A program made the position numbers and the translations under genes. Positions 8,844-16,733 of a stretch of DNA of 64,000 bases are shown here, in pieces; within the stretch, counting starts at the first letter, position 1; every line of letters starts with the position of its first letter. Source of the stretch: Chitinivibrionales bacterium (GTDB taxonomy: Bacteria > Fibrobacterota > Chitinivibrionia > Chitinivibrionales > JANQEN01); the NCBI GenBank assembly GCA_028278335.1, contig JANQEN010000240.1, forward strand, positions 1 to 64,000. Direction: 5' to 3'. A model generated the notes under the pieces. That model was not told where the DNA came from and ran no database searches. It saw nothing but the letters and a program-made list of their open reading frames with translations.

Positions 8844-11150
8844 ATGACCTACTTATCAAAAAAACAGTTTAGACTGTGCTCTGCACTTATACTCCCTTTA
8901 TTAGTACCGACTCTACTGTTTAGCACTACCTATTATGTGGCAAATTCAGGGGACAACCAGCATGATGGCTTGAGCCCAAGTAAGGCATTTAAAACTTTAT
9001 CACATTCTGGAACAATACTTAAAGCCCGTGATACGTTACTACTCAATCGTGGTGATACTTTTAGAGATTCCATGAACCTATCGAAAGTGTCGTCTCCGGT
9101 TATTACCCATTATGGAAACACTGCTCTTCCCAAACCAATGGTCTGTGCCAGTGTGGCTCTATCATCCTGGCGAGTCCACAATGGGTCTATCTGGGTTGCT
9201 TCTTGTGACAAAAAAATTGAAAAACTTTTTGTCGATGGTGTTGTCCAACCCCTTGCACGATACCCTGATACTGGTTGGTTACGTATTGATACGCTTATCG
9301 AAAATTCCGATGGCACGAATTCTATCATACATATTGCTGCTTTAACCAGTCATCCTAATAACGCTTCTGGATATTGGAACAACGCTCAGATACGATGGCG
9401 TCGTTGGAGTTGGTGGTTCGAAACACGACGTATTTCCAGCTATGCTCCCTCTGGTGTTTTAAAGCTTGAAGGAAAGAGTATTATTTCGATAAAGCAATCT
9501 TCCCGAGGGTGGGGGTTTTACATTGACAATAAGTTGGAAGAGCTTGATGCCCCTGGTGAGTGGTATTATGATAATAATGCCAAGAAAGTCTACTTCTATC
9601 CACCCAACAATGGTAATCCCAATAATATGCTTGTTGAGGGAGCTTACCTTTCAAAGGGTATTGAACTTGCAGGCGGCACAGTAACCAATATATGGTTTAA
9701 ACATCAACTACGTTATGGTCTGTCAATTGCAAAAACCAGTTTCATTTCCAATTGTCGATTTGAGGGAATTGGCAGTGACTCTGGTGGAACCGCTTTGCGG
9801 GCAACCTGGGATATCGCTGGCTCACATATCCATGACAATCGTTTTGAAAACAATTTTAATATTGGGATATCATGGTACCAGAATTCTGGGCGACAGGGCA
9901 AGTCAATCATTGAGAATGATACGCTAATAAATACGGGCACCTTTCCAGGGTATGGTGGTAGTGGTCCCTGGCACGCTGTGGGTATCTTGGTGCATCTGAG
10001 TAAAAATGTTCGTGTGCAAAACAACTATATAGAAAAAACAGGGTATGCAGGGATACTTTTAGGAAGCGATAGTAATTTTGTGGAACGCAACATCATTAAA
10101 AAAGCTATGTGGACTCTGAATGACGGTGGGGGTATCTATACAAACTGTAATAAAAGTTTTATCCGCAACAACATTATTTTAAACACTCACGGTAACCTCG
10201 AATCTTGTGGTCCCTGGTATCCACTCAGCCATGGTATCTGGCTTGAATACCTGGGGGATTTCCGTGAAAGTGTTGTAGAAAATAACACCATTGTGGGAAG
10301 TGGCGCTAATGGAATCTATTTACCGAATAACTTTTCTTGTATCATTAAAAACAATACTCTCTTTGATAATACAGTTGCGCAATTGAAGCTTGACGGAGAG
10401 AAGGGCTCCACACTTCCTCAAGGCAACCAGTTTTCTGGTAACATATGCTATGCAAACTCAAAGGAACAAAAAAGTCTTCTCTATAGACCAGAATACAACT
10501 ATGGTTCAATGCAGGATAACTACTTTTGCAACCCCTATACCGATTCAGTGGTATCCGGATATGGAACTGGAAATAACCAATGGACCATTTATAATTATAC
10601 TCTTGCTCATTGGCAGTCTTTAGTCAACTGGGCAGACAATTCACCAAAATCAGATCCTATCAAACGACCGAATAATGTAAGTCCACAAAATCATTATGGT
10701 CTACCAAAGATATTTATCAACAAAACAACCTCAGCAAAAATCTTCTCTTTAGGTTCAATCGCTTATAAAAGCCTTGACAATAATGATATCACAGGCTCAA
10801 TAACCGTCCCTCCCTTTTCATCAAAAATTTTGGTTCAAGCTGACAGTGTTATCAACATTAAAAATATCAATCCCATAAATGAAATCATCATTCTTTGTAG
10901 AAGAAATATGTCTCTTCGCTACCAGCTCATGAAAAAATCTACCACCTCTTTAGCAGTCTATGATGGATCAGGTAGAAAGGTATATTTTCTACCGCCGCAT
11001 AGACAACAGGCTGGCACATATACAGTTAACTTCCTAACTTTACCCTCTCCTGGCAAGAGACTTGCCAATGGCGTGTATACCTATCTTTTTACAATCACGA
11101 CTAAAGAGCATACCCACCCGATTATGGGAAGAATCGTGTTAGTCAATTGA
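8844..11150 (+). CDS. Secreted right-handed parallel beta-helix protein
   Basis: The 768-residue protein begins with a signal peptide (LILPLLVPTLLFS) followed by TYYVANSGDNQHDGLSP, the usual N-terminus of secreted pectate-lyase-like beta-helix proteins. The middle (about residues 270-570) has repeated beta-helix rungs (VRVQNNYIEKTGYAGIL, FIRNNIILNTHG, VVENNTIVGSGANGIYL). The C-terminus (LAVYDGSGRKVYFL, then GVYTYLFTITT) resembles a FlgD-like/type IX sorting domain. The family includes polysaccharide lyases and hydrolases; the substrate cannot be read from sequence. No strong Shine-Dalgarno site precedes the ATG. A heavily deleted relative follows at 11208. Confidence 0.87.
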   Translation: MTYLSKKQFRLCSALILPLLVPTLLFSTTYYVANSGDNQHDGLSPSKAFKTLSHSGTILKARDTLLLNRGDTFRDSMNLSKVSSPVITHYGNTALPKPMVCASVALSSWRVHNGSIWVASCDKKIEKLFVDGVVQPLARYPDTGWLRIDTLIENSDGTNSIIHIAALTSHPNNASGYWNNAQIRWRRWSWWFETRRISSYAPSGVLKLEGKSIISIKQSSRGWGFYIDNKLEELDAPGEWYYDNNAKKVYFYPPNNGNPNNMLVEGAYLSKGIELAGGTVTNIWFKHQLRYGLSIAKTSFISNCRFEGIGSDSGGTALRATWDIAGSHIHDNRFENNFNIGISWYQNSGRQGKSIIENDTLINTGTFPGYGGSGPWHAVGILVHLSKNVRVQNNYIEKTGYAGILLGSDSNFVERNIIKKAMWTLNDGGGIYTNCNKSFIRNNIILNTHGNLESCGPWYPLSHGIWLEYLGDFRESVVENNTIVGSGANGIYLPNNFSCIIKNNTLFDNTVAQLKLDGEKGSTLPQGNQFSGNICYANSKEQKSLLYRPEYNYGSMQDNYFCNPYTDSVVSGYGTGNNQWTIYNYTLAHWQSLVNWADNSPKSDPIKRPNNVSPQNHYGLPKIFINKTTSAKIFSLGSIAYKSLDNNDITGSITVPPFSSKILVQADSVINIKNINPINEIIILCRRNMSLRYQLMKKSTTSLAVYDGSGRKVYFLPPHRQQAGTYTVNFLTLPSPGKRLANGVYTYLFTITTKEHTHPIMGRIVLVN

Positions 11151-11207
11151 TAGCATGCATCAAATTTTGAATAAATGCTAAAGCATGAGATGTAGGAACC
11201 AAAGCAA

Positions 11208-11477
11208 ATGAAATGGAATAGATTAATTTTCATACTGCTATACTTCACTATTGTATTGATAGTCTTTGGAACAGAGGGCTCTCTTCCTATCACTTACTAC
11301 ATCAGCAGTGATGGCAATGATACCTGGGATGGTCTGGCTCCCTCTTTTCAATCAGGCACAAAGGGACCTAAAAAGAGTCTTGGTTTTGCGCTCCCCTCTC
11401 TTTCACAAGGAATCTATTATTTTCGCATTCACACTGAAAAGCAAGTGTTTTATCATTCTTGGGTGAAGAGGGACTAG
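11208..11477 (+). pseudogene. Internally deleted relative of a secreted beta-helix protein
   Basis: The 89-codon ORF joins the first and last parts of a beta-helix protein. A signal peptide is followed by TYYISSDGNDTWDGLAPSF and GTKGPKKSL, the same N-terminal pattern as the 768-residue neighbour. It then passes directly into SLSQGIYYFRIHTEKQVFYH, which looks like the last strands of a FlgD-like sorting domain. The whole central helix is missing while the frame is kept. It is most simply the remnant of an in-frame deletion. A short secreted product is still possible. Start and frame are intact, but no strong ribosome-binding site is seen. Confidence 0.65.
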
Positions 11478-11542
11478 TGGGGAACAACTAGGAGTTCCAA
11501 AAGAAACTCAACAAGGTGAGCATATCGATAATGGTGAAATTT

Positions 11543-11842
11543 CTAATAGTGAAAACGGCCCTGTAGGAAGTCAATCCTATTTTCAGAAACCATATATACA
11601 ATTCTATGCTCTTGTGTTAGGCGTCTTGACCAAACTCCCGGTGCTAAATGTTTTAACGGCTCAGGTTTACCTATTCCATCAAAAGGATCTCTTATAATTG
11701 CTTCTATTATATCGAAAGCTCTAAGCGCAGTTTTTCTATTCACCTTGATCCAGTATGTCAAGTCTTCACGAAACTCAGGTTGAAACACAGCTTCTAATTG
11801 AGCTGGTGCTATTTTTTTCTTTACCTGCTTCTTTTTACTCAA
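11543..11842 (-). CDS. yoeB: Txe/YoeB family toxin
   Basis: This 99-residue RelE-superfamily mRNA interferase has the YoeB signatures YWIKVNRKTALRAFDII, DPFDGIGKPEPLKHL, WSRRLTQEHRIVY and a C-terminal GRFHY. YoeB cleaves mRNA at the ribosomal A site. The catalytic Glu, Arg and C-terminal His/Tyr pattern is kept, so it is likely active. The N-terminal lysine-rich extension (MSKKKQVKKKIAPAQ) is longer than in E. coli YoeB. Its start overlaps the end of the antitoxin gene by 8 bp, the standard antitoxin-first order. Confidence 0.93.
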   Translation of the reverse strand: MSKKKQVKKKIAPAQLEAVFQPEFREDLTYWIKVNRKTALRAFDIIEAIIRDPFDGIGKPEPLKHLAPGVWSRRLTQEHRIVYMVSENRIDFLQGRFHY

Positions 11843-12113
11843 GCCCCAATTCCTGACGTACTTTACCTACAGAAGTTGGTTTTCCTTCTTTTCTTTGTGC
11901 TCTAACTAGAGCTGTGATTAATCTTGCTGCATTTTTAGGAGATTGTAACAAGTGAGCTGTTTCCATAAGACTTTCTAACTCATCTGCAGAAACTAATGCA
12001 ACATCTTCACCGTTTCGACGTTTTATTATAACTGGCTCCCGAGATGAAGTTACCTCATCACAAAGTTTTTTAAATTGAGCACGGGCTGCTGTATAAGTAG
12101 TTAATATTGACAT
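11835..12113 (-). CDS. yefM: YefM/Phd family antitoxin
   Basis: The antitoxin of the YoeB pair has the Phd/YefM N-terminal DNA-binding and dimerisation fold (TYTAARAQFKKLCDEV, PVIIKRRNGEDVALVSADELESL) and a C-terminal toxin-neutralising tail. I placed the start at the ATG at 12113 (92 residues), because GGAGG lies 4 nt upstream and the family starts at this point. A longer frame to 12149 adds 12 residues without support. The product is expected to bind its own promoter just upstream and repress the operon, with the toxin as corepressor. Confidence 0.92.
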   Translation of the reverse strand: MSILTTYTAARAQFKKLCDEVTSSREPVIIKRRNGEDVALVSADELESLMETAHLLQSPKNAARLITALVRAQRKEGKPTSVGKVRQELGLE

Positions 12114-12192
12114 TACACCTCCAATGACATGTACAGGTATAAGGTACATATATTTTTAATAAAAGTCAACATATAATTTTATGCTTTCTATC

Positions 12193-13026
12193 CTAATTCT
12201 CTCTCTTCCCCCCAAAACGGTAGCCAAAAACAATGGCGGGCATAGAGACAACACTGCTGAGATAATAGGCACCGACCGAATCTGAGGGATCGTCTATCTC
12301 TTTCCCAAAGGAAGCGCCCAGCACCGGCACCTTGAAACTTACGATCAATCCTTTAGCTGTGGTCAGATGGAAACCCACCCCTGCACCAATTGCATAGGCT
12401 AGATTACTCTCACTCTGATTTATATAACTGCCTGTTTGTGGATCCCACCGCTCCTCATAAGCACTAAACCAATCTGAATACAAAAGATTAAAATGACCAA
12501 AGAAATCAAAGCTCCATAAATTTCTTTTTCCTATTTTGTAGGTACCACCCACACCAACACTCCCAGAAGCGGCACTAAAATCAGTCATGAGCGGCAAAAG
12601 TACGGAAGTACTTAAATAGGAGTGGAACTTCTCCTTCTCGTATTCTACACCAATTATTCCTGGGCCAAATCCAAGATACATACCAAATCGGCGATCCATA
12701 TTTAAGAGTCGCGCTTCAGCCTGCTTTCGATTTTTTAAATACCGGAGCATGCCACCATGACCAGCCTCATCTGTTGCTGGTATTCCACGTAATTCAGCCA
12801 CGTCGTCCTTTTTGACCATTTCGACCTTGCCATCAACCTTCACGATGATCGCATTCTCCCCTTCTGCAGAGGCGAGTGTACCAACGACTTCACTGGTGTC
12901 CTTCATGACTAACACCACATCCATTCTTGTCAAGGCCTTCCAGAGCTCTTTTGAAGGAGAAGTCTCCTGGGCTATCAGGGTAAAGGTGTATAGTATCATG
13001 AACAGGGTTACCATTAGATATTTCAT
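12193..13026 (-). CDS. Outer-membrane beta-barrel protein of unknown function
   Basis: The 277-residue protein starts with a signal peptide (MKYLMVTLFMILYTFTLIAQ). Residues about 33-85 form a small beta-domain (MDVVLVMKDTSEVVGTLASA, then IIVKVDGKVEMVKKDDVAELRG) that resembles an Sm/SH3-like barrel. From about residue 110 the sequence alternates aromatic and glycine residues (MYLGFGPGIIGVEY, YAIGAGVGFHLT) and ends VFGYRFGG, the pattern of an eight-strand outer-membrane barrel. I do not recognise a specific family. It appears to be a single-gene transcript. Confidence 0.65.
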   Translation of the reverse strand: MKYLMVTLFMILYTFTLIAQETSPSKELWKALTRMDVVLVMKDTSEVVGTLASAEGENAIIVKVDGKVEMVKKDDVAELRGIPATDEAGHGGMLRYLKNRKQAEARLLNMDRRFGMYLGFGPGIIGVEYEKEKFHSYLSTSVLLPLMTDFSAASGSVGVGGTYKIGKRNLWSFDFFGHFNLLYSDWFSAYEERWDPQTGSYINQSESNLAYAIGAGVGFHLTTAKGLIVSFKVPVLGASFGKEIDDPSDSVGAYYLSSVVSMPAIVFGYRFGGKREN

Positions 13027-13175
13027 GTGACTCTCCTTTTTAATTTCGAGTTTCTATTGTGGTTTTAGCTGTTACATCAGAATTAATTGGCACAGGATTT
13101 ATCCCTAGATTGCTTTCCTTACCTCAAACTATTTAGGACATACCTTTCTTTAAAATTGACAAATTTAATTATATC

Positions 13176-13616
13176 TTACGGTTGCCTAAAGGGAAACAGT
13201 ATACCCTTCTCTGGGGGAAGCATATTAATGCGATAGACATTTAAAAGGGCACGCACCATTGTTATGAAAAAAAAGGCAATAAATCCAGCATGATAACTCA
13301 TAACTTTTATAAATGGCAAAACTACTGGAATCCACCAAATAAAATTGTATAAAATTAGCACTATCCTACTGGGTAGTTTGGATGCAAATGTGTGGTCAGA
13401 ATATTTAGTTTTACGGAGCCATGCGAACCGCATGGATGCATGCTGCTCTACGATAATTCAGTAAAATGCGCCTAAAATCACCATCCCGATGAAATCCCAA
13501 AATTCAGTAAATAGAGGTGACGAGAATCCTAGGACTCCTAAAACAAGCGTTGGCAATCCTAACGTAATGGAAAGGGCGTTATTCCATTTTGCACTAAGAA
13601 ACCTTTCTTTCTTCAT
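13176..13616 (-). CDS. Small membrane protein interrupted by in-frame TGA; candidate selenoprotein
   Basis: From the ATG at 13616 (GGAG 5 nt upstream) the frame runs 147 codons to 13176 but is crossed by one TGA (13458-13460, codon 53). Both sides are clearly one protein: a hydrophobic helix pair (ALSITLGLPTLVLGVLGF, WDFIGMVILGAFY), the TGA, IIVEQHASMRFAWLRKT, then two more helices. The frame is unchanged across the TGA. A hairpin CCATGCG-GTT-CGCATGG starts so that its loop lies 29 nt after the TGA, inside the 16-37 nt window usual for bacterial SECIS elements. With selD in the same window, selenocysteine is a real option. A plain nonsense mutation is the alternative. The protein family is not recognised; it faintly resembles DUF6653-type membrane proteins. 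Confidence 0.5.
13419..13435 (-). promoter_or_regulatory. Possible SECIS hairpin after TGA 13458
   Basis: Perfect 7-bp stem CCATGCG/CGCATGG with loop GTT on the minus-strand transcript. The loop begins 29 nt after the TGA codon and carries G at its first position, as bacterial SECIS models expect. It is the most stable local hairpin in this gene. Confidence 0.4.
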
Positions 13617-13685
13617 TAATTCTCCGATGTTGCCTTGTAGCAGTTTATCTGTTGGCAAGAAACACTAAAACGCTTTTAATCTTTT

Positions 13686-13796
13686 GCGTGAGCCAGGCGG
13701 AGGGTGGCCAAAGGCCAGTCCGATCCCGTAAAGCGGGAGAGGACCGACTGAAAGGTAGCCCAGAGCCACGGCGACCCCGCCAAAGCGGGGGCACGC
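13686..13796. repeat. GC-rich folded element (probable dispersed repeat)
   Basis: In an otherwise AT-rich intergenic region about 110 bp are strikingly GC-rich and fold into a closed multi-hairpin structure. An outer stem pairs GCGTG (13686-13690) with CACGC (13792-13796). Inside are TGGCC-AAA-GGCCA (13705-13717), GTCC-GA-TCCCG-TAAAG-CGGGA-GA-GGAC (13718-13744, with a symmetric tandem GA internal loop), and GGCG-A-CCCCG-CCAAAG-CGGGG-GCA-CGCC (13770-13797). It resembles the interspersed GGGCGTGCC-type repeats seen in Bacteroidetes-like genomes. It lies between the AhpD-like gene and the TGA-containing membrane protein gene. Confidence 0.6.
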
Positions 13797-13836
13797 CCAA
13801 ATATACAAATTATCTATAATTTACCAATAATTACTG

Positions 13837-14112
13837 CTAGGCTTTATAACGCTCCATATAATCACTATAGAACATTTTCACAGGCGCACCGCCAACAGCA
13901 ATGGCACACCAGGCTGCCTCTTCCAGCTCATCCTGGGTGATACCCATTTCAGCGACCTTTTTTAAATGAATTTTCATACAGGGTGTGCACCGGGCATGTA
14001 CTACCAAGGCAAAGGTGATCAACTCTTTTGTGCGTGCGTCAATTGATCCATCAGCAGCAGTGCTGCTCATCAATTTTCCAAAGGCAGCTAATGATTCTTG
14101 TGCATTGTTCAT
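13837..14112 (-). CDS. AhpD/carboxymuconolactone decarboxylase-like protein
   Basis: This 91-residue CMD-family protein has the AhpD-type redox motif: Cys42-Thr-Pro-Cys45 followed by M-K-I-H49, preceded by DARTKELITFAL. The C-terminal GVTxDELxEA-like segment (MGITQDELEEAAWCAI) is also typical. Family members act as thiol-disulfide reductases or peroxidase partners. The start lies 20 bp after the 866-residue dehydratase homolog, making it the third gene of that operon. The context suggests it keeps thiols or clusters of the oxygen-sensitive enzymes reduced; this is inference. Note that selenocysteine forms of this family are known, but here both positions are Cys. Confidence 0.9.
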   Translation of the reverse strand: MNNAQESLAAFGKLMSSTAADGSIDARTKELITFALVVHARCTPCMKIHLKKVAEMGITQDELEEAAWCAIAVGGAPVKMFYSDYMERYKA

Positions 14113-14132
14113 ATTTGATTCCTTTTTTGAAA

Positions 14133-16733
14133 TTAAGCAATTTCCAGTAATGTTTGAATTCTAACCCGCAGTTGTTCTTTGTCGGAGGTTGAGTAGTCAG
14201 TTTCGATTTTTAAATAGGGCATACCCAGCTTTTCCCTAGCAAAGCGTTCAATAAAGTAGGCTTCCACATTGTAGGTATGGCAGGCCTGCCAAACAAGATC
14301 CACTACCGCATTAGCTTGATACTCTTTGCTAAGCCGTTCGATGAGTTCTGTTCGCCCAGAGTTGGGGGTCATGCAGGAGCAGGGCAGGTTAAAGTGCTTA
14401 CGGGCGATAGCCTCTAAGGGATCACCGGCTTCGCTGACCATCTCCTCAATGGGTTTAATCCCGGAGCAGGCCTCCTGCACCACAACCACACCTCCACACT
14501 CTTCAATTATCTCAATCACCTTTTCCGTACCATGGGCAGTGGGACAGCCAGTAAGCAAAACACGAGGAGCATGGGAAGGTGCAACAGTAAAGCCAGATTT
14601 GGCTCGCTCTTCAACTTTTTCAATAAAACGCTCGATCATTCTGTGGTGACTGGGCATACCAGCAACGCGATAGCGCAGTAGTGCCAGCTCCTTTCCACTC
14701 ACAATAGAAGGCTTGCGCTGTCCCAATCGTTGAGCTTTGACTAGAAGCTGTCGCTCCTTATTCATAGCATGAATCGACTCACGCAACATCTCATCTGTAA
14801 TTGTTTTATTAAATTTTTGCTCCAATTTCTCCTTAAGGGATTGTACTTCCGAAAGCCAATGTTCAAAGGCTTTTTTGGTCTCAACCTTCTGGGTTAGCTC
14901 GAGTACATGGGTGTCTTTTTTCTCTGCAATAAGCTCAAACATTTTCTTTTTACCATCGCAGGTGGTCTCAGCAACAATTAGATCGCAGACAACATAAAAG
15001 GGGCAGCGATTAGTAAGAATATAGCCAAAGGAGGATTTGATAAGGGGGCAGAGATTGGCAGGTAGTACAGATTCGGCAGAGGCAACAGTCCGCTGGTTTG
15101 CGCCACAGAGGCAAACTGGAAGCGCGCCAGCTGCAAGGATCAGATCACGAGGGGTAAACTCGCAGTAGATACCCACAATACCTCGCCCTTTGCGTTGCTC
15201 GTCACGGACAAAGTCGGTCTCCAGGGACATGGAATTTTTAAAGTACTCAAAGGGATCCTGCATAGCTAAATAGGCTGGCTCCTCCTGGGGCATAGAGGTA
15301 AAGGAGATCGATTTTCCCCGAGAGGAATTGATCAACTCGATAAATCCCTGCACCCGATTGACCACCTGTTCGCTCAGTCGTCCTGGCGAGTAGGGCACAT
15401 CAAAGGCAAGCACCGGAAGGCCACACTCCTTGGTGACCATATCAGAGATGACTCGTTCCTCAAAGGCGCAGTGACTGGCACCGAATATCCCGGTGATCAT
15501 AACACCCTCGGCATTATATCGTTTCGCTTCTTCAATAATGCGTTGGGCTCGAAACTCACTGGAACCGATCATGGGATCATCCATGTAATTTTCAGCGATT
15601 GCCTGAAGTGGCGGTTTTGATTCGTCAAGTTCATAAAATGCGTGGGAGATCAAGTATTCGGTACCGGCCACACAACCACCTAGGTCATTGAGCAAAGTTA
15701 GAATAGCCGCATCAGTGGGTGGAGTCACACAAAATATGCGTGCCGGTTCACTTTCAAAGGGAGATTGATTTTTGTCAACTCGCTCCCGTGCACAGGCAAG
15801 TATATCATCTAATACCAGGTGAGACTCCTCAGGTTCACTGCAGTAATGAATAGCAAAAAACTCTGCTAAATAGGCTTCTAAACTGGGGAGTGGTGGCATA
15901 GGTGTGTTATAAACCAAATCGCGCAGCTCACGGACTCGCCTTCGCAATTGATTAAAACCTTTAACACTTTTTCTAAGAGCCTCTTCTGTTACTGGCTTTC
16001 CAGTCACCTCCTCTAGCTTTTTTACAATCCCCTCATATTGGCCTACCAAAAAGTCAACAGCACTAGTCTGATAGGATGAGTTAGCTGCAAAGCTTTTTGC
16101 AAACTCAGTCTTCTTTAAATGGTCTCCTGGAGTGAAGCGAGCTGGAATCTCCCACCAGTGAATCGGATGCTTTTGCCACTCAATTAGTTGCATGATAGCG
16201 GAAAAATCATCACAGCAGGCACCAACACCGGCAAAGGAGAGGTCTGGTTTGGGAAAGTAATCTAAAGTTTTATAGGCTCCCAAGGCCGCACGGATATAGC
16301 AGAGCTCCTCAGTTGCACCAAGTTTGGCTGCTTCATCCAAGAGATGGGGTTCCTCAGAAAAACAGGGTGCCCACCAAAGCTCATCCGCATAAAAGGTGAG
16401 TGTCTCAGGGACTGCATAGGAGATGATCGGTACCTGTCCCAGATCTTTCATTGCTGCAAAGATCTTCCACCCCTTCTCTTTTGCTAAAAAGAGTCGGTCC
16501 TTTTCGCTAAACACAAAAGACCAGAGCCTCAGTGCAGCAAGGCTGTTATCGAATTTTAAACGAGATAAAAGCTGGTCTCCCCGACAGGAGTATTCATGTG
16601 GACTATAGAGGTACTTCACTCCACCGGGTACACAGTTCCGTAAAAAGGTGCAGGAATCTTTATACTCCGCAGGAATATCGGCCATGCGGGCTTCCCACTC
16701 TTGCCCAGTAATTCGTTTTGGTTTTTCACTCAT
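14133..16733 (-). CDS. Fused two-module 2-hydroxyacyl-CoA dehydratase/benzoyl-CoA reductase-family protein
   Basis: The 866-residue protein contains two consecutive HgdB/BcrC-like modules. Module 1 (about 1-455) has SPHEYSCRGDQ, GVGACCDDFSAIMQLIEW and IHWWEIPARF, plus GIFGASHCAFEERVI. Module 2 (about 480-866) has VGIYCEFTPRDLILAAGA, NLCPLIKSSFGYILTNRCPFY (Cys577), AETTCDGKKKMFEL, and CSCMTPN followed by VWQACHTYNVEA. Family members carry [4Fe-4S] or double-cubane clusters and do ATP-driven low-potential reductions or dehydrations. Module 2 is the closest paralog in the window of the TGA-containing protein at 19651. No HgdC-type activating ATPase is encoded nearby. It overlaps the upstream gene by 4 bp. 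The substrate is unknown. Confidence 0.9.
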   Translation of the reverse strand: MSEKPKRITGQEWEARMADIPAEYKDSCTFLRNCVPGGVKYLYSPHEYSCRGDQLLSRLKFDNSLAALRLWSFVFSEKDRLFLAKEKGWKIFAAMKDLGQVPIISYAVPETLTFYADELWWAPCFSEEPHLLDEAAKLGATEELCYIRAALGAYKTLDYFPKPDLSFAGVGACCDDFSAIMQLIEWQKHPIHWWEIPARFTPGDHLKKTEFAKSFAANSSYQTSAVDFLVGQYEGIVKKLEEVTGKPVTEEALRKSVKGFNQLRRRVRELRDLVYNTPMPPLPSLEAYLAEFFAIHYCSEPEESHLVLDDILACARERVDKNQSPFESEPARIFCVTPPTDAAILTLLNDLGGCVAGTEYLISHAFYELDESKPPLQAIAENYMDDPMIGSSEFRAQRIIEEAKRYNAEGVMITGIFGASHCAFEERVISDMVTKECGLPVLAFDVPYSPGRLSEQVVNRVQGFIELINSSRGKSISFTSMPQEEPAYLAMQDPFEYFKNSMSLETDFVRDEQRKGRGIVGIYCEFTPRDLILAAGALPVCLCGANQRTVASAESVLPANLCPLIKSSFGYILTNRCPFYVVCDLIVAETTCDGKKKMFELIAEKKDTHVLELTQKVETKKAFEHWLSEVQSLKEKLEQKFNKTITDEMLRESIHAMNKERQLLVKAQRLGQRKPSIVSGKELALLRYRVAGMPSHHRMIERFIEKVEERAKSGFTVAPSHAPRVLLTGCPTAHGTEKVIEIIEECGGVVVVQEACSGIKPIEEMVSEAGDPLEAIARKHFNLPCSCMTPNSGRTELIERLSKEYQANAVVDLVWQACHTYNVEAYFIERFAREKLGMPYLKIETDYSTSDKEQLRVRIQTLLEIA

